In this document: in pieces, positions 47,166 through 55,414 of the stretch
Layout of the letters: each line of letters opens with the position of its first letter
How positions within the stretch are numbered: position 1 is the first letter of the stretch
DNA from: Candidatus Heimdallarchaeota archaeon LC_2
Lineage (GTDB): Archaea; Asgardarchaeota; Heimdallarchaeia; Heimdallarchaeales; Kariarchaeaceae
Reading direction: 5' to 3'
Assembly: GCA_001940725.1 (NCBI GenBank)
Contig: MDVR01000015.1
Location: 4,076 to 68,075, forward strand
DNA length: 64,000 nucleotides
The notes under the pieces: model-generated
Database searches by the model: none
The model's input: only the letters and a program-made list of their open reading frames with translations
What the model was told of the DNA's origin: nothing
Position numbers and translations under genes: made by a program

Positions 47166-47864
47166 ATGATTGACCGCGATTCTAGTAATAAGAAAAGCGG
47201 AAATAAATCCAATATTCTCAAAACCAAAGGAAGTAGTGATCCCAGTAATGAAATGGATGAAAAAATTAAGTCTTTTGGAATAAAAGTGAGTGCATTTATT
47301 GATCAACTACAGGAAACCGGGGAGGATGTGTTTACACAAGAGAAGACAATTCAAGAATTAACCTCAAAAATGGACATCGGAATCTCTGAAAAAAAGGATT
47401 TATTGGATAAAATTGAATTCTTGAAAAAGGATAGAGTTGAATTGGAATCCAAGTATAAAGAGATTGTTCAATTATTGGAAGAAGAAAATACCAGACTTAA
47501 ATCAGATAATGAGAAAATCAAGAAAGAAATGATGAGAAAAGTCGATAAAACACCCATTGATAAAGTAGAAGCTATGGCAAGTGTTGAAGAAGTTGATGAA
47601 GTCACAATATTGAATCATTTCCATCCAAGTCATTGGGACAAATTAATTGACTTAAATGAGCGAAATAAATTAACTTTACCAATTCTCTCAACATTGTGGG
47701 AAATGCAAGAAACGCATCTTATCATTTTAGCGTTAAAGCTTGAAGTTGATCATAGTCATTGTTTTGAAGTGATTAATGAATTGGAAGAGATGGGGATCAT
47801 AGTTCTCAAACAAAAAATAGCTGGAGGATTAAACCCCCTTATTAAGCTTAAAGAATATACCTAA
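47166..47864 (+). CDS. Coiled-coil protein with C-terminal winged-helix-like domain
   Basis: 232 residues from ATG 47166; upstream in-frame codons back to 47049 are AT-rich and look non-coding, and a TATA-like ACAATATATGA lies about 25 bases before this ATG. Residues about 45-125 are a long charged coiled coil (KIEFLKKDRVELESKYKEI, EEENTRLKSDNEKIKKEM). The last 75 residues (LPILSTLWEMQETHLIILAL, CFEVINELEEMGIIVLKQ) look like a winged-helix DNA- or protein-binding domain. Asgard genomes have many such coiled-coil/winged-helix proteins, including ESCRT-related ones, but I see no specific ESCRT signature. Cytoplasmic; function unknown. Confidence 0.7.
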   Translation: MIDRDSSNKKSGNKSNILKTKGSSDPSNEMDEKIKSFGIKVSAFIDQLQETGEDVFTQEKTIQELTSKMDIGISEKKDLLDKIEFLKKDRVELESKYKEIVQLLEEENTRLKSDNEKIKKEMMRKVDKTPIDKVEAMASVEEVDEVTILNHFHPSHWDKLIDLNERNKLTLPILSTLWEMQETHLIILALKLEVDHSHCFEVINELEEMGIIVLKQKIAGGLNPLIKLKEYT

Positions 47865-47878
47865 GAATCGTTTAATTA

Positions 47879-48682
47879 TTATTGAAGAGATATAGTCATT
47901 CCAACCTTTGCAATTTCAAAGCCCTTTGAAATTACATCTTTGTATTCCTTTGAATCCGATCTTAAAATTGGATTTGAATGATTAAAATGTGTAAAAATGA
48001 TTCTAGTATCAAAATTTCTCAGTTTATCTATACTCAGAGTAATTGGAGGATGAGGAATTTCTTTCTGTCTTATAATTTCAGATTTACTATAAAACGAACC
48101 ATCAATCAATGCAATATCTGCCTCTTCGATCTTCTTCAATACATCATCCGAATAATAATCCAAATCCGGTATGTACACAATTGATTTTGATCCTGAAATT
48201 AAGAATCCAGCCGTGTTTCCATCTTCATTCCGATGAGGAACCTCAAATGGGATTATACTTATTTTGGTAGTAAGATCCATCGAAAGATTATATTTGATTT
48301 CGTGACATTCAATTTCTCCTCTCTCAATTAGGTGACTAAAGGGTTTGTTATTCTGCAAAAATAGCAGATTCTCCATGGTTGCATATATCTTCATATCTTG
48401 CACCGAAGCTGCCTCTCGTCCTAAGTATACTAATCCTATATAATGGCCAATATGAAGATGCGTAATAAAAATACCATCAATTTCTGAAGTATTTTTTTCT
48501 AAATATGATAATTGATGCGGAAAATCAGGTGTACAGTCAATTATGTAAGTCTTACTTTCTGCGATAATTGCTATTGACGCTACAAAATTGGATTTAGGAT
48601 TTGACATTAAGCAGTTTTCACATTGACAATTAATGTGAGGAATTCCTGCATCTTGGATAGTACCAAGAATTTTTACCTCCAT
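47879..48682 (-). CDS. PqqB-like metallo-beta-lactamase-fold hydrolase
   Basis: 267 residues. N-terminus VKILGTIQDAGIPHINCQC with a Cys19-x-Cys21-x2-Cys24 cluster, exactly the PqqB-type start (GTAQDAG and a metal-binding cysteine set). The metal motif is THLHIGHY: His75, His77 and His80, with Gly79 where ordinary family members have Asp, again as in PqqB. Further ligands are likely in VPHRNED and IPDLDYY. PqqB assists pyrroloquinoline quinone synthesis in bacteria; no PqqA, C, D or E gene is near, so this is more likely a PqqB-like hydrolase of unknown substrate. Cytoplasmic. Confidence 0.85.
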   Translation of the reverse strand: MEVKILGTIQDAGIPHINCQCENCLMSNPKSNFVASIAIIAESKTYIIDCTPDFPHQLSYLEKNTSEIDGIFITHLHIGHYIGLVYLGREAASVQDMKIYATMENLLFLQNNKPFSHLIERGEIECHEIKYNLSMDLTTKISIIPFEVPHRNEDGNTAGFLISGSKSIVYIPDLDYYSDDVLKKIEEADIALIDGSFYSKSEIIRQKEIPHPPITLSIDKLRNFDTRIIFTHFNHSNPILRSDSKEYKDVISKGFEIAKVGMTISLQ

Positions 48683-48800
48683 CTTGATATGTATTTTTCA
48701 ATTTATTTTATTTGTAACCATTTTAAATTTAATTTACGCTAATTTTTTCGAATAATTTTTTCTCAAAATTCAGTATTATATTTGTTGGAAAGTCACCAAG

Positions 48801-48814
48801 TTACTCCCGAGTAA
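48801..48814. promoter_or_regulatory. Palindrome upstream of the DinB-like gene
   Basis: TTACTC-CC-GAGTAA is a 6-bp inverted repeat with a 2-base spacer, 37-50 bases before ATG 48851, next to the TATA-like TTTAAGTATTTA. Position suits a repressor or activator site; no regulator is assignable. Confidence 0.35.
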
Positions 48815-48850
48815 GTTGAATTTTAAATAAATTTAAGTATTTATTATATC

Positions 48851-49300
48851 ATGAGTGAAATAATAGAAGCTCTAGAAGTTAATTTAAGATATGCAAAGCG
48901 GTTCATCCCTGAAAACGACAATATTGATGTTGTATTGACCAAAGAAATTGTACCTGGAGAACGTTCAGCATATGATACTATAATTCATGGATTAAAACCG
49001 ATGTATCAAAGAGCTTATGCAGATTTGAACTCCATATCTGATTTGGAAGATATTGAATTACCCATAAATAATGACTTGAGCCCAAGACAACAGATTTTCG
49101 AAACATATGAGACCACATTACAATTATTTATTGAAGCTAGAGAAAAATTTGATGAGGAAATGGATATGATTGTAAACAAAGAATATCAACAAACACGATC
49201 AAAACAATATGCCACAGTTGGAATGCATACAATACATCATTTAGGTCAAGCAATCGGTATTTGCAATATAATGTTAAGACAACTTGAAACTAGAAACTAA
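48851..49300 (+). CDS. DinB-like four-helix protein
   Basis: 149 residues, all helical. The C-terminal HTIHHLGQAIGI matches the HxxxHxGQ region of DinB-like proteins and a histidine in TIIHGLKPMYQRAY could be the first metal ligand. The middle (ETTLQLFIEAREKFDEEMD) corresponds to a long helix. Sequence is otherwise divergent from the DinB-like protein at 17839, so the call is moderate. Cytoplasmic. It converges on the DUF2277 gene, 19 bases away. Confidence 0.65.
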   Translation: MSEIIEALEVNLRYAKRFIPENDNIDVVLTKEIVPGERSAYDTIIHGLKPMYQRAYADLNSISDLEDIELPINNDLSPRQQIFETYETTLQLFIEAREKFDEEMDMIVNKEYQQTRSKQYATVGMHTIHHLGQAIGICNIMLRQLETRN

Positions 49301-49319
49301 TATTTTCTCAGTTAAATTA

Positions 49320-49598
49320 TTAATTGCGAAGATTTTTCAAATTTTTTTCAAATCTTTTACGGACTTTTTCTGCTTCTAATTCCCGATTTTTCAAGGGAGA
49401 TTTGGTAATTAATGATTCTAACATTTTTTTAACAACGTGAGTAGTATCCTTGACTGAAGAATCAAACACTTCTTGGTTAACTTTTGACGGTTTAGTAAAT
49501 CCACTTATCTTTCTGATAAATTGAATTGAAGCATCATAGATTTCCTCTTCAGTAGCAGGTGGATCAAAATTAAATAGAGGTTTGAGATTTCTACACAC
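49320..49598 (-). CDS. DUF2277 family protein
   Basis: 92 residues from GTG 49598. The start CRNLKPLFNFDPPATEEEI and the following FIRKISGFTKPSKVNQEVF match the small conserved DUF2277 family, common in bacteria and rare in archaea, whose members begin MCRNIK...LFNFEPPATEEEI. Because the family starts right before CRN, the GTG codon (Val in a longer reading back to 49667) is the natural start. Function unknown; the family is cytoplasmic and helical. Probably acquired by transfer from bacteria, which is inference from family distribution. Confidence 0.88.
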   Translation of the reverse strand: MCRNLKPLFNFDPPATEEEIYDASIQFIRKISGFTKPSKVNQEVFDSSVKDTTHVVKKMLESLITKSPLKNRELEAEKVRKRFEKNLKNLRN

Positions 49599-49773
49599 AC
49601 ATTGTCTTAATAATAACAGATTATGAATGTCGTGAGTAATGATTTTTAGAAAGCAAAAACATGACAAATTTTAATCCTATGCATCAATTTTTATTTTCTA
49701 ATTATTTATTATCAGTGATAATTAGATTCAATTAACAAAAAATCTCTTAAATCAGTAATGTGAATAAAAATTG

Positions 49774-50703
49774 ATGGGACATGAGGATTTTGAAGGTTTT
49801 GCTTTATCAATAATTCCAAAAGATCTTTTTTCGAAAAAGGATCTGATTTATCTAAATTTAAGGAGCAATCGACTTCAAATCCTTCCGGATGAAATATGGG
49901 GCCTAACAAATCTCAAATATCTTAATTTGAGTAGTAATCAAATAACAAACGTCTCAAATCAAATAGAGGATCTAGTTAATTTAACTCATTTATATTTGGA
50001 CACCAATAAAATTGAAGCACTGCAAGAAGAATTTGGATTATTAACTAATTTACAATACCTCGACATTGCACACAATCCGATCTACTCGCTGCCAGACTCA
50101 ATTGGAAATCTTACAAATTTATTATTCTTTTACATTAGTAACATGAAACTACAAATTTTAACTCCCCAAATTGGTAATTTAGTCAATCTAGAGTATCTAA
50201 ATTTTAGTAATAATGACATTAAAGCCATGCCAACATCCTTTGAAAACTTGGCTAATTTAATTGAATTCAGAGCTTACAACAACAAATTGGAAAATGTCAG
50301 TGAAGTTCTTTCAGGTTGGAGACAAATTGAAGAGATCTATCTTCAAAATAATAAAATTAGGGAAATTAATATTCCTTTAGAGAAATTATCAAAGTTGCGA
50401 ATACTTAATTTGGAAAATAATTTATTGAATTCAATTACAATTGAAGCTGGTAGTTCCACATTGAACTCACTAAATGTAAGAAACAATCAATTAGTTGAAG
50501 TACCAGAAGTCATTGGATCTTTAAAATCTTTAGAGTTGCTGGATCTTAGAAATAATACACTTGAAATATTACCAGATACAATTCAAGAACTCAAAAATCT
50601 GAAAAAATTGGACCTACGATGGAATAAGAAATTAAAATTACCATCATGGATATCTGAATTCAGAAATAAAGGAACAATAGTCTATACTGACTTCGAGATT
50701 TAA
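49774..50703 (+). CDS. Cytosolic leucine-rich-repeat protein
   Basis: 309 residues from ATG 49774 (TTG 49771 is adjacent). It consists almost entirely of about eleven leucine-rich repeats of 23 residues with the pattern LxxLxxLxLxxNxIxxLPxxIGxL, for example LTNLKYLNLSSNQITNVSNQ and LKNLKKLDLRWNKKLKLPS. No signal peptide or membrane helix, so it acts inside the cell. The 23-residue LPxxIGxL type is that of Ras-group LRRs (PIRL/Shoc2-like) in eukaryotes. With two small GTPases elsewhere in the window, a GTPase-related scaffold role is an inviting but unproven idea. Remnants resembling its C-terminus lie at 51670-51800. Confidence 0.92.
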   Translation: MGHEDFEGFALSIIPKDLFSKKDLIYLNLRSNRLQILPDEIWGLTNLKYLNLSSNQITNVSNQIEDLVNLTHLYLDTNKIEALQEEFGLLTNLQYLDIAHNPIYSLPDSIGNLTNLLFFYISNMKLQILTPQIGNLVNLEYLNFSNNDIKAMPTSFENLANLIEFRAYNNKLENVSEVLSGWRQIEEIYLQNNKIREINIPLEKLSKLRILNLENNLLNSITIEAGSSTLNSLNVRNNQLVEVPEVIGSLKSLELLDLRNNTLEILPDTIQELKNLKKLDLRWNKKLKLPSWISEFRNKGTIVYTDFEI

Positions 50704-50911
50704 GTCCTAATACAATGATTCTATCTATTTTTTAAGTTATTCAACATTTAGCCTAAACTATGCATTATTGGATATTTCCAATCCATCTATCTTGTTGTTT
50801 TTATTTTGGGTTACTTTCATTGGTAAATCTGCATTTGCTTGTACAAAGCTCCAGTGCTTCATTGGATTTCAAAGATGCGATTACTTTAAATAATATACTA
50901 TTTAACTTCCA

Positions 50912-51664
50912 TTGATAATCATGCAACAATCCTTTACTTTTAACAAACTAGATAAATTGAATTTAATTATTATAATAACTATTGTGGGTTCAGGGTCCAT
51001 TGGATATCTCATCAGGAATTTTTCAGATAGTGATACATACTCACTCTTCGATTTATTCCTTGGGATAGCAGGGATAATAGGATTAGTAACCATCCCAATA
51101 TGGGTTGTAAGGTATTTGTTGACTGCAGATCGAGAATTTATGCGAAAATCAATTACTTTTGAAAATCTGACAAAATTGATGCCAATCCTTTTAATGATTT
51201 TTGTTGGTTCAGGATTCCTTATGGTTTTCCTTATGTTTCTTTTTGAAGAACCAATTATATTCATTATTTTACAGTACGGAGGTGGAATAGCAGGGTTACT
51301 TTTTATGATTTCAATTCCTATTTGGGTAATAGCATTTCTATACAGAATTATCAGGCCTTCACCATACAAGCAGGCAGATTGACAATCCCCTTTTGACGTA
51401 TTACAACAAAGTTATAATAAAGGAGAAATTAATCAAACAGAATATAATAAAAAATTAAGCGCCCTACAATCAAATTACACTGCACAGGGATTTTATCAAC
51501 AGCCACAAAATTATCAAACTCAAGTCCAACAGCTACCCCATCAAGCTGTTCATCAATCAATCCCCGTAATAATTTGCCAATCCTGTGAATCTCAGAATCT
51601 TCATAACAATACTTTTTGTTTTAATTGCGGTGCTTCACTTAAACAAATTCATTCAAGTATGTAA
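50912..51664 (+). pseudogene. Membrane/SHOCT/zinc-ribbon protein interrupted by one in-frame TGA
   Basis: ATG 50912 opens 156 codons with four membrane helices (LIIIITIVGSGSIGYLI, GIAGIIGLVTIPIWVV, PILLMIFVGSGFLMVFLMF, GIAGLLFMISIPIWVIAFLY), then TGA at 51380-51382. The same frame continues without another stop for 93 codons to TAA 51662. After the TGA comes a SHOCT-like segment (FDVLQQSYNKGEINQTEY), a Gln-rich linker and a zinc ribbon (CQSC...CFNC). SHOCT domains and zinc ribbons often end small membrane proteins, so the two halves form one sensible 250-residue product. The TGA may be a recent nonsense mutation, a sequencing error or a recoded codon. Upper half alone would still be a membrane protein. 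Confidence 0.8.
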
Positions 51665-51966
51665 TAGCAACACATAGATATCTGAATTAAGAGAGAAAGG
51701 AAAGCTGGTTTATATGATGTTGAGAAATAAGTTTTATGAGTAATTGCTCTGTTTATTATCTGTAATCAAATTATAGTACGTGTCTATACTGATTCAACTA
51801 GTTCTTTGATTGAAAAAACTCATTTTAACAATTCCAAAAAAATTACGTATAGTCGGTGGTATACGCAAATCCAATCTTAGTTTAATTTTTTAAATTTTCA
51901 TATAAGGAATTCTCAGAAAAAAAATCTTTAGTAGTTATATTTAATATCAATTGGGTAAAAGAGATT
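51665..51966. other. Intergenic region with short LRR-like coding remnants
   Basis: No intact gene in these 302 bases. Plus-strand reading near 51680-51718 gives ISELREKGKLVYM, like the C-terminus of the LRR protein (ISEFRNKGTIVYTDF), preceded by a stop. A second piece near 51776-51803 reads IVRVYTDS, similar to the same tail. These look like debris of one or two LRR paralogues. Confidence 0.35.
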
Positions 51967-51972
51967 TTGATA

Positions 51973-52251
51973 ATGATTCTCAAGTATCAAGGTGGTTTAA
52001 TTGAACTTAATGATAGAGAAAGAGAATCTATTTACTTAGGGCTATTTGTGGGTTTAATTTTCATTATGTTAACTTCTTTACAAATCGCGATCATAGTGGG
52101 ATTTATCACAGCTGCATTATATCGCAATTTGCGAGATGAACGGCAAACATTGAAAGGGCGACCATATTTGAGACGTATATTCATACCTTTCAACACTAAA
52201 CACGTCATATGCAAAATTTGTTCAACTCAGTGTAGTAATTATGCTCGATGA
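51973..52251 (+). CDS. Small membrane protein with C-terminal cysteine cluster
   Basis: 92 residues from ATG 51973 (TTG 51967 is two codons upstream). One hydrophobic region (LGLFVGLIFIMLTSLQIAIIVGFITAALY) could form one long or two short helices; a basic segment (RDERQTLKGRPYLRRIF) follows and the C-terminus has CKICSTQC. No family recognised. The composition is protein-like, but support is limited to that and to the open frame. Confidence 0.45.
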   Translation: MILKYQGGLIELNDRERESIYLGLFVGLIFIMLTSLQIAIIVGFITAALYRNLRDERQTLKGRPYLRRIFIPFNTKHVICKICSTQCSNYAR

Positions 52252-52351
52252 AATAGATTTAGGTTTATCAATCGAATGTAAATCTTGGATCTAAATTGAT
52301 AAAAATACACTAAAGATAAGAATTTAAAATACCTATTTATGTTACACATTT

Positions 52352-53020
52352 ATGGGATATTTAGCAAAAGGAAAATTGTCTCAGATTCTTAATGTATATG
52401 AGATTCAACCAGAGGGAAATGGACCCTTTCCAACCATCATTAATTTTATGCATGCCGGAGCGATTGATGACCCAATGAAAAGGGTATGTGACGATCTTGC
52501 CGCAGAAGGTTACTATGCAGTTTGTGCAGATGCATATTTGAATGGTTCATATAATTTTCAGTCAAAATCAGACTCTTTAATCTTGAGAGCTTTTAACTTG
52601 TTATTAGATTGGTTGAAAGTAAATCCCCTCGTGGATCATGATAAACTCGGTTTAATCGGATTCTGTATGGGGGGTCGATTTGTCTACTTAGCAAATGCAA
52701 AAATGGATATCATGAAGGCAGCTGTTGCATATTATGGCTTCCCTCATCGGGGATCAAACGAGGCAGATACACCTCAAAATTTGATTGAACAATTTACAGC
52801 TCCCACCTTAAGTTTATTTGGTTCAAAAGATGGAGGTATCCCCGAAGTAGCTGTAAATGCATACAAAGAGGCTTCAGAAAAAGATGGATTACCACACAAA
52901 ACATATTATTATGAAGGTGCAGAGCATGGATTTTTGGACCCAAATTCACCACGATATCACGAGGAAGCAGCAAAACAAGCTTGGGAAAAGACACTTGAAC
53001 ATTTTAAAAAGTATTTATAA
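52352..53020 (+). CDS. Dienelactone hydrolase family protein
   Basis: 222-residue alpha/beta hydrolase. The nucleophile is cysteine in GFCMGG (near 105), as in true dienelactone hydrolases, with Asp in SKDGGIP (near 160) and His in AEHGFLD (near 191). The segment VKAVVAYYG-like (MKAAVAYYGFPH) also fits. Such enzymes cleave lactones or esters; archaeal members are mostly uncharacterised. Cytoplasmic. A TATA-like TTTAAAATACC is about 25-30 bases before the ATG. No aromatic degradation genes are near. Confidence 0.9.
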   Translation: MGYLAKGKLSQILNVYEIQPEGNGPFPTIINFMHAGAIDDPMKRVCDDLAAEGYYAVCADAYLNGSYNFQSKSDSLILRAFNLLLDWLKVNPLVDHDKLGLIGFCMGGRFVYLANAKMDIMKAAVAYYGFPHRGSNEADTPQNLIEQFTAPTLSLFGSKDGGIPEVAVNAYKEASEKDGLPHKTYYYEGAEHGFLDPNSPRYHEEAAKQAWEKTLEHFKKYL

Positions 53021-53046
53021 AAATTTATTCTGTTTTAGCCCATGAT

Positions 53047-53847
53047 TCATTCTACGGGTAAAATTAATAAAATGAGTAATGACAGTAATGCAACAAAATA
53101 ATAAACTAACTCTCGAATTTTATAAGATGAGTTCTTGATACCACCAATAACAATTCCAATAACTGTAAGTATTATACCCAATATAATTACATTATTTTGA
53201 AGATAAGCAAGAAATAATAATAATGCAACTGTAATCACAATGGAAAATGATGGCCCAAATGTAACCACCATCGATTTTGAATTTCTTTTAATATCAATTT
53301 CATAATCTACTAAATCATTAACAAAATGAGCTATAATTGCTAATATTAATCCCGATATGATGAATGTAACCGGTAATTCATTATCCGAATACCCATTTTC
53401 TATGATATATGGGATCAATGCCATCAATCCAAATGAAATAACAAAAACAATCCCACTTAAAGGAGTGTCCTTTAATTTTATGTTATAACTTTGTGCAACA
53501 ATTGTCCCTAAAAAAACTATAAGAGAGAGATCGAAAGGGATTAAAATCAAAGTTGAAACAACCAATAATAAGATATTTACTTTTATCGCATATTTGATTT
53601 CATCTCGAGTGATCCCCCCTCTTGATGTTATCTTTAAAGGTTGGAATTGCAGATCAGAATCGAAATCAAGAAAGTCGTTCATAAAACCAGTCAGAAACTG
53701 AGCCAATAGGAAAATAAATCCCAATTTCAAAACAATTTCAACAGAATTAAGAAATTTCCACGAAATAATTACCCCAGTAAATGTTCCAATTATAGCTGAA
53801 AATGGATGGGATGTCTTGAATATGTTCGGATTAAACTGTAAGTTCAA
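53047..53847 (-). CDS. UbiA-family membrane prenyltransferase
   Basis: 266 residues, about eight helices. The two Asp-rich motifs are present: GFMNDFLDFDSD (about 55-65) and VNDLVDYEID (about 173-182), which bind Mg-prenyl diphosphate. In archaea this family includes geranylgeranylglyceryl-phosphate geranylgeranyltransferase (second ether bond of membrane lipids) and quinone prenyltransferases. The region after the first motif (QPLKITSRGGIT) lacks the common RPxRPIPSG form, so the exact substrate is open. It lies 58 bases downstream of a PlsC-type acyltransferase on the same strand, suggesting a joint lipid role. Confidence 0.87.
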   Translation of the reverse strand: MNLQFNPNIFKTSHPFSAIIGTFTGVIISWKFLNSVEIVLKLGFIFLLAQFLTGFMNDFLDFDSDLQFQPLKITSRGGITRDEIKYAIKVNILLLVVSTLILIPFDLSLIVFLGTIVAQSYNIKLKDTPLSGIVFVISFGLMALIPYIIENGYSDNELPVTFIISGLILAIIAHFVNDLVDYEIDIKRNSKSMVVTFGPSFSIVITVALLLFLAYLQNNVIILGIILTVIGIVIGGIKNSSYKIRELVYYFVALLSLLILLILPVE

Positions 53848-53905
53848 TTACTCGTGTAAAAAAAGCAATTAATTAAAATGAGACCAAAGCTATTCGATTA
53901 AATGA

Positions 53906-54766
53906 TTACCCTTTTTGATTTACATATTTAGCCTGTGGACGTAATACTTCTATGTGTTCCATAATTCTATTAACAACCTGAAGAGAAGTCTCTTTTGAAG
54001 GTGGTAAATCACGCAAATCATCTAATGGGACTGCAGAACCATATTTCACGAGTATATTAATAGATCGAGGTCGACGGCCAAAAGTTAAAGGTTTGCCAAC
54101 AGGCATTGCAAATTCAGTCCCAGCTAAGAAAGCAGGTATTATCAGGGCATTAACAGCGTGGGCAAGCATTCCAGAGCCCATTTTCCCAGGATTAGTTTTG
54201 TTTTCTTCAGGATTTTTATGTCGTTGACCTTCAGGGAACCAAAACATACTTGATCCATTATTAACTCGTTTAATTGCATAATCCACAATTTGTATGCTTT
54301 TTGTTTGCTTTCTTACTGGAAACCCATTAATCAAATCAGCAAATTTCCTAAAATAGCGATTGTACCATAGCTTTTCATCACCAATACCATGTATTGCATG
54401 TTTTTTTAATTTCCTACATGCAAATGCGCCTACCAATGGTGCATCCAAATGACTGATATGATTTGGCATTAATACGACTGGTTGATTATCAGGAATATTC
54501 TCTAAGCCTTCAACTTTAATCTTCCAACCAAATCTGAAAAAGGTTCTGGCAATTTTTGCGATAATTTTTTGTGAAACAACTTTTGGTGTGTAAAAATAAT
54601 TAAAAAAATTTACTGGACCAACTTTATTTTGTATTTTGGGTCTACTTTTTTGTGAGGATGGTATTGATTCATGCTGATGAATGATTTTATCTTCTTTATC
54701 AATTAGATGAAATGGAATATTGTATTCTTTGTAGCTTTGTTTGAAATCCTCTGTTCCTGTCTTTAT
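53906..54766 (-). CDS. PlsC-type acyltransferase with probable ATA start
   Basis: 286 residues from ATA 54766. Acyltransferase motif NHISHLD (HX4D) and FPEGQR (block like FPEGTR) identify the lysophosphatidate/1-acylglycerol-phosphate acyltransferase family. The first ATG (54469) lies only three residues before the catalytic histidine and cuts off the conserved preceding strand (GLENIPDNQPVVLMP), so it cannot be the real start. The frame is open upstream to a stop at 54788-54790 and contains no ATG, GTG or TTG; ATA 54766 sits 3 bases after GGTGAT, the same site and spacing as at gene 22255. No membrane helix is evident. PlsC makes fatty-acyl ester lipids in bacteria; its meaning beside archaeal ether lipids is unclear. 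Confidence 0.82.
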   Translation of the reverse strand: MKTGTEDFKQSYKEYNIPFHLIDKEDKIIHQHESIPSSQKSRPKIQNKVGPVNFFNYFYTPKVVSQKIIAKIARTFFRFGWKIKVEGLENIPDNQPVVLMPNHISHLDAPLVGAFACRKLKKHAIHGIGDEKLWYNRYFRKFADLINGFPVRKQTKSIQIVDYAIKRVNNGSSMFWFPEGQRHKNPEENKTNPGKMGSGMLAHAVNALIIPAFLAGTEFAMPVGKPLTFGRRPRSINILVKYGSAVPLDDLRDLPPSKETSLQVVNRIMEHIEVLRPQAKYVNQKG

Positions 54767-55034
54767 TTGATCACCCTCTATTTCGTATTAAAATTATACA
54801 ATATTTTAAAGATTCAATTGGACTACAAATTTATGATAATTTAGAATTAATAATAACAAAATCGTATAACACCCCTTATGGTGAACAAATATCTTCCGAA
54901 ATGACATCAATAGATTATTTGAGTCCGCTCAATTTAGAAGTAAATTATTATTTGAAAAGTTTTGATTTTATAGAAGATTAAAAGTTATGAAAAGAAAAAA
55001 TTAGATAATTTATTGAAATATAGTTTGACAATTT

Positions 55035-55412
55035 CTATCCCTTGTAAGATATCGAGGAAAGAGGCCAAATCCGACCTCTTGGGAATTCATGGGGATGCAA
55101 TAAATAGAATGCACTTGCAATTAATAAATAATTCAAAATTCCAAAAAGAATTGGTGACAAATAAGTAAGAAATTGCAAAATGATAAGGATTGGGAAAAGT
55201 AATAGTGGATCGTCTTCGGTAGATTCTTTGCTAGATTTTAAAGAAGTTAAGATACTTTTCTCTCCCCTGATAATAAACATTGGAGCTAATCCAAATCTTG
55301 AAAGTACAAGTGCTTTTGATGTAATCCTAAAGAACAACATTGTAAAATGAAATTCTCCAAAATTTAACACTGTAGGAAATACTATGATAACAAAGTGATT
55401 GAGAATAAGCAA
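55035..55412 (-). CDS. Membrane protein, probably the 3' part of a frameshifted gene
   Basis: 125 residues from TTG 55412. Helices: LNHFVIIVFPTVLNFG and PILIILQFLTYLSPILFGILNYLLIASAFYLL, with a basic/polar cytosolic-type loop between. No family recognised; the C-terminus HPHEFPRGRIW is distinctive. It begins 2 bases after the stop of the upstream membrane-protein frame, in another frame, and its reading continues upstream as hydrophobic sequence (ILIL). A single-base shift in the A+T-rich stretch near 55420-55435 would join both into one protein of about 290 residues. Confidence 0.5.
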   Translation of the reverse strand: MLILNHFVIIVFPTVLNFGEFHFTMLFFRITSKALVLSRFGLAPMFIIRGEKSILTSLKSSKESTEDDPLLLFPILIILQFLTYLSPILFGILNYLLIASAFYLLHPHEFPRGRIWPLSSISYKG

Positions 55413-55414
55413 TA

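Noticed and set aside
51380..51382. Selenocysteine at the in-frame TGA
   Set aside because: The position is a linker before a SHOCT-like segment, not a redox motif, and no SECIS-like hairpin is evident near the gene.
54752..54981. Plus-strand open stretch ending YYLKSFDFIED, antisense to the 5' end of the acyltransferase gene
   Set aside because: No start codon near its beginning and it overlaps a gene with clear motifs; could be a remnant but cannot be supported.
54906..55034. Search for tRNA genes in intergenic regions, including here
   Set aside because: No T-loop GTTCRANNC with matching acceptor stem was seen in this or any other spacer of the window.
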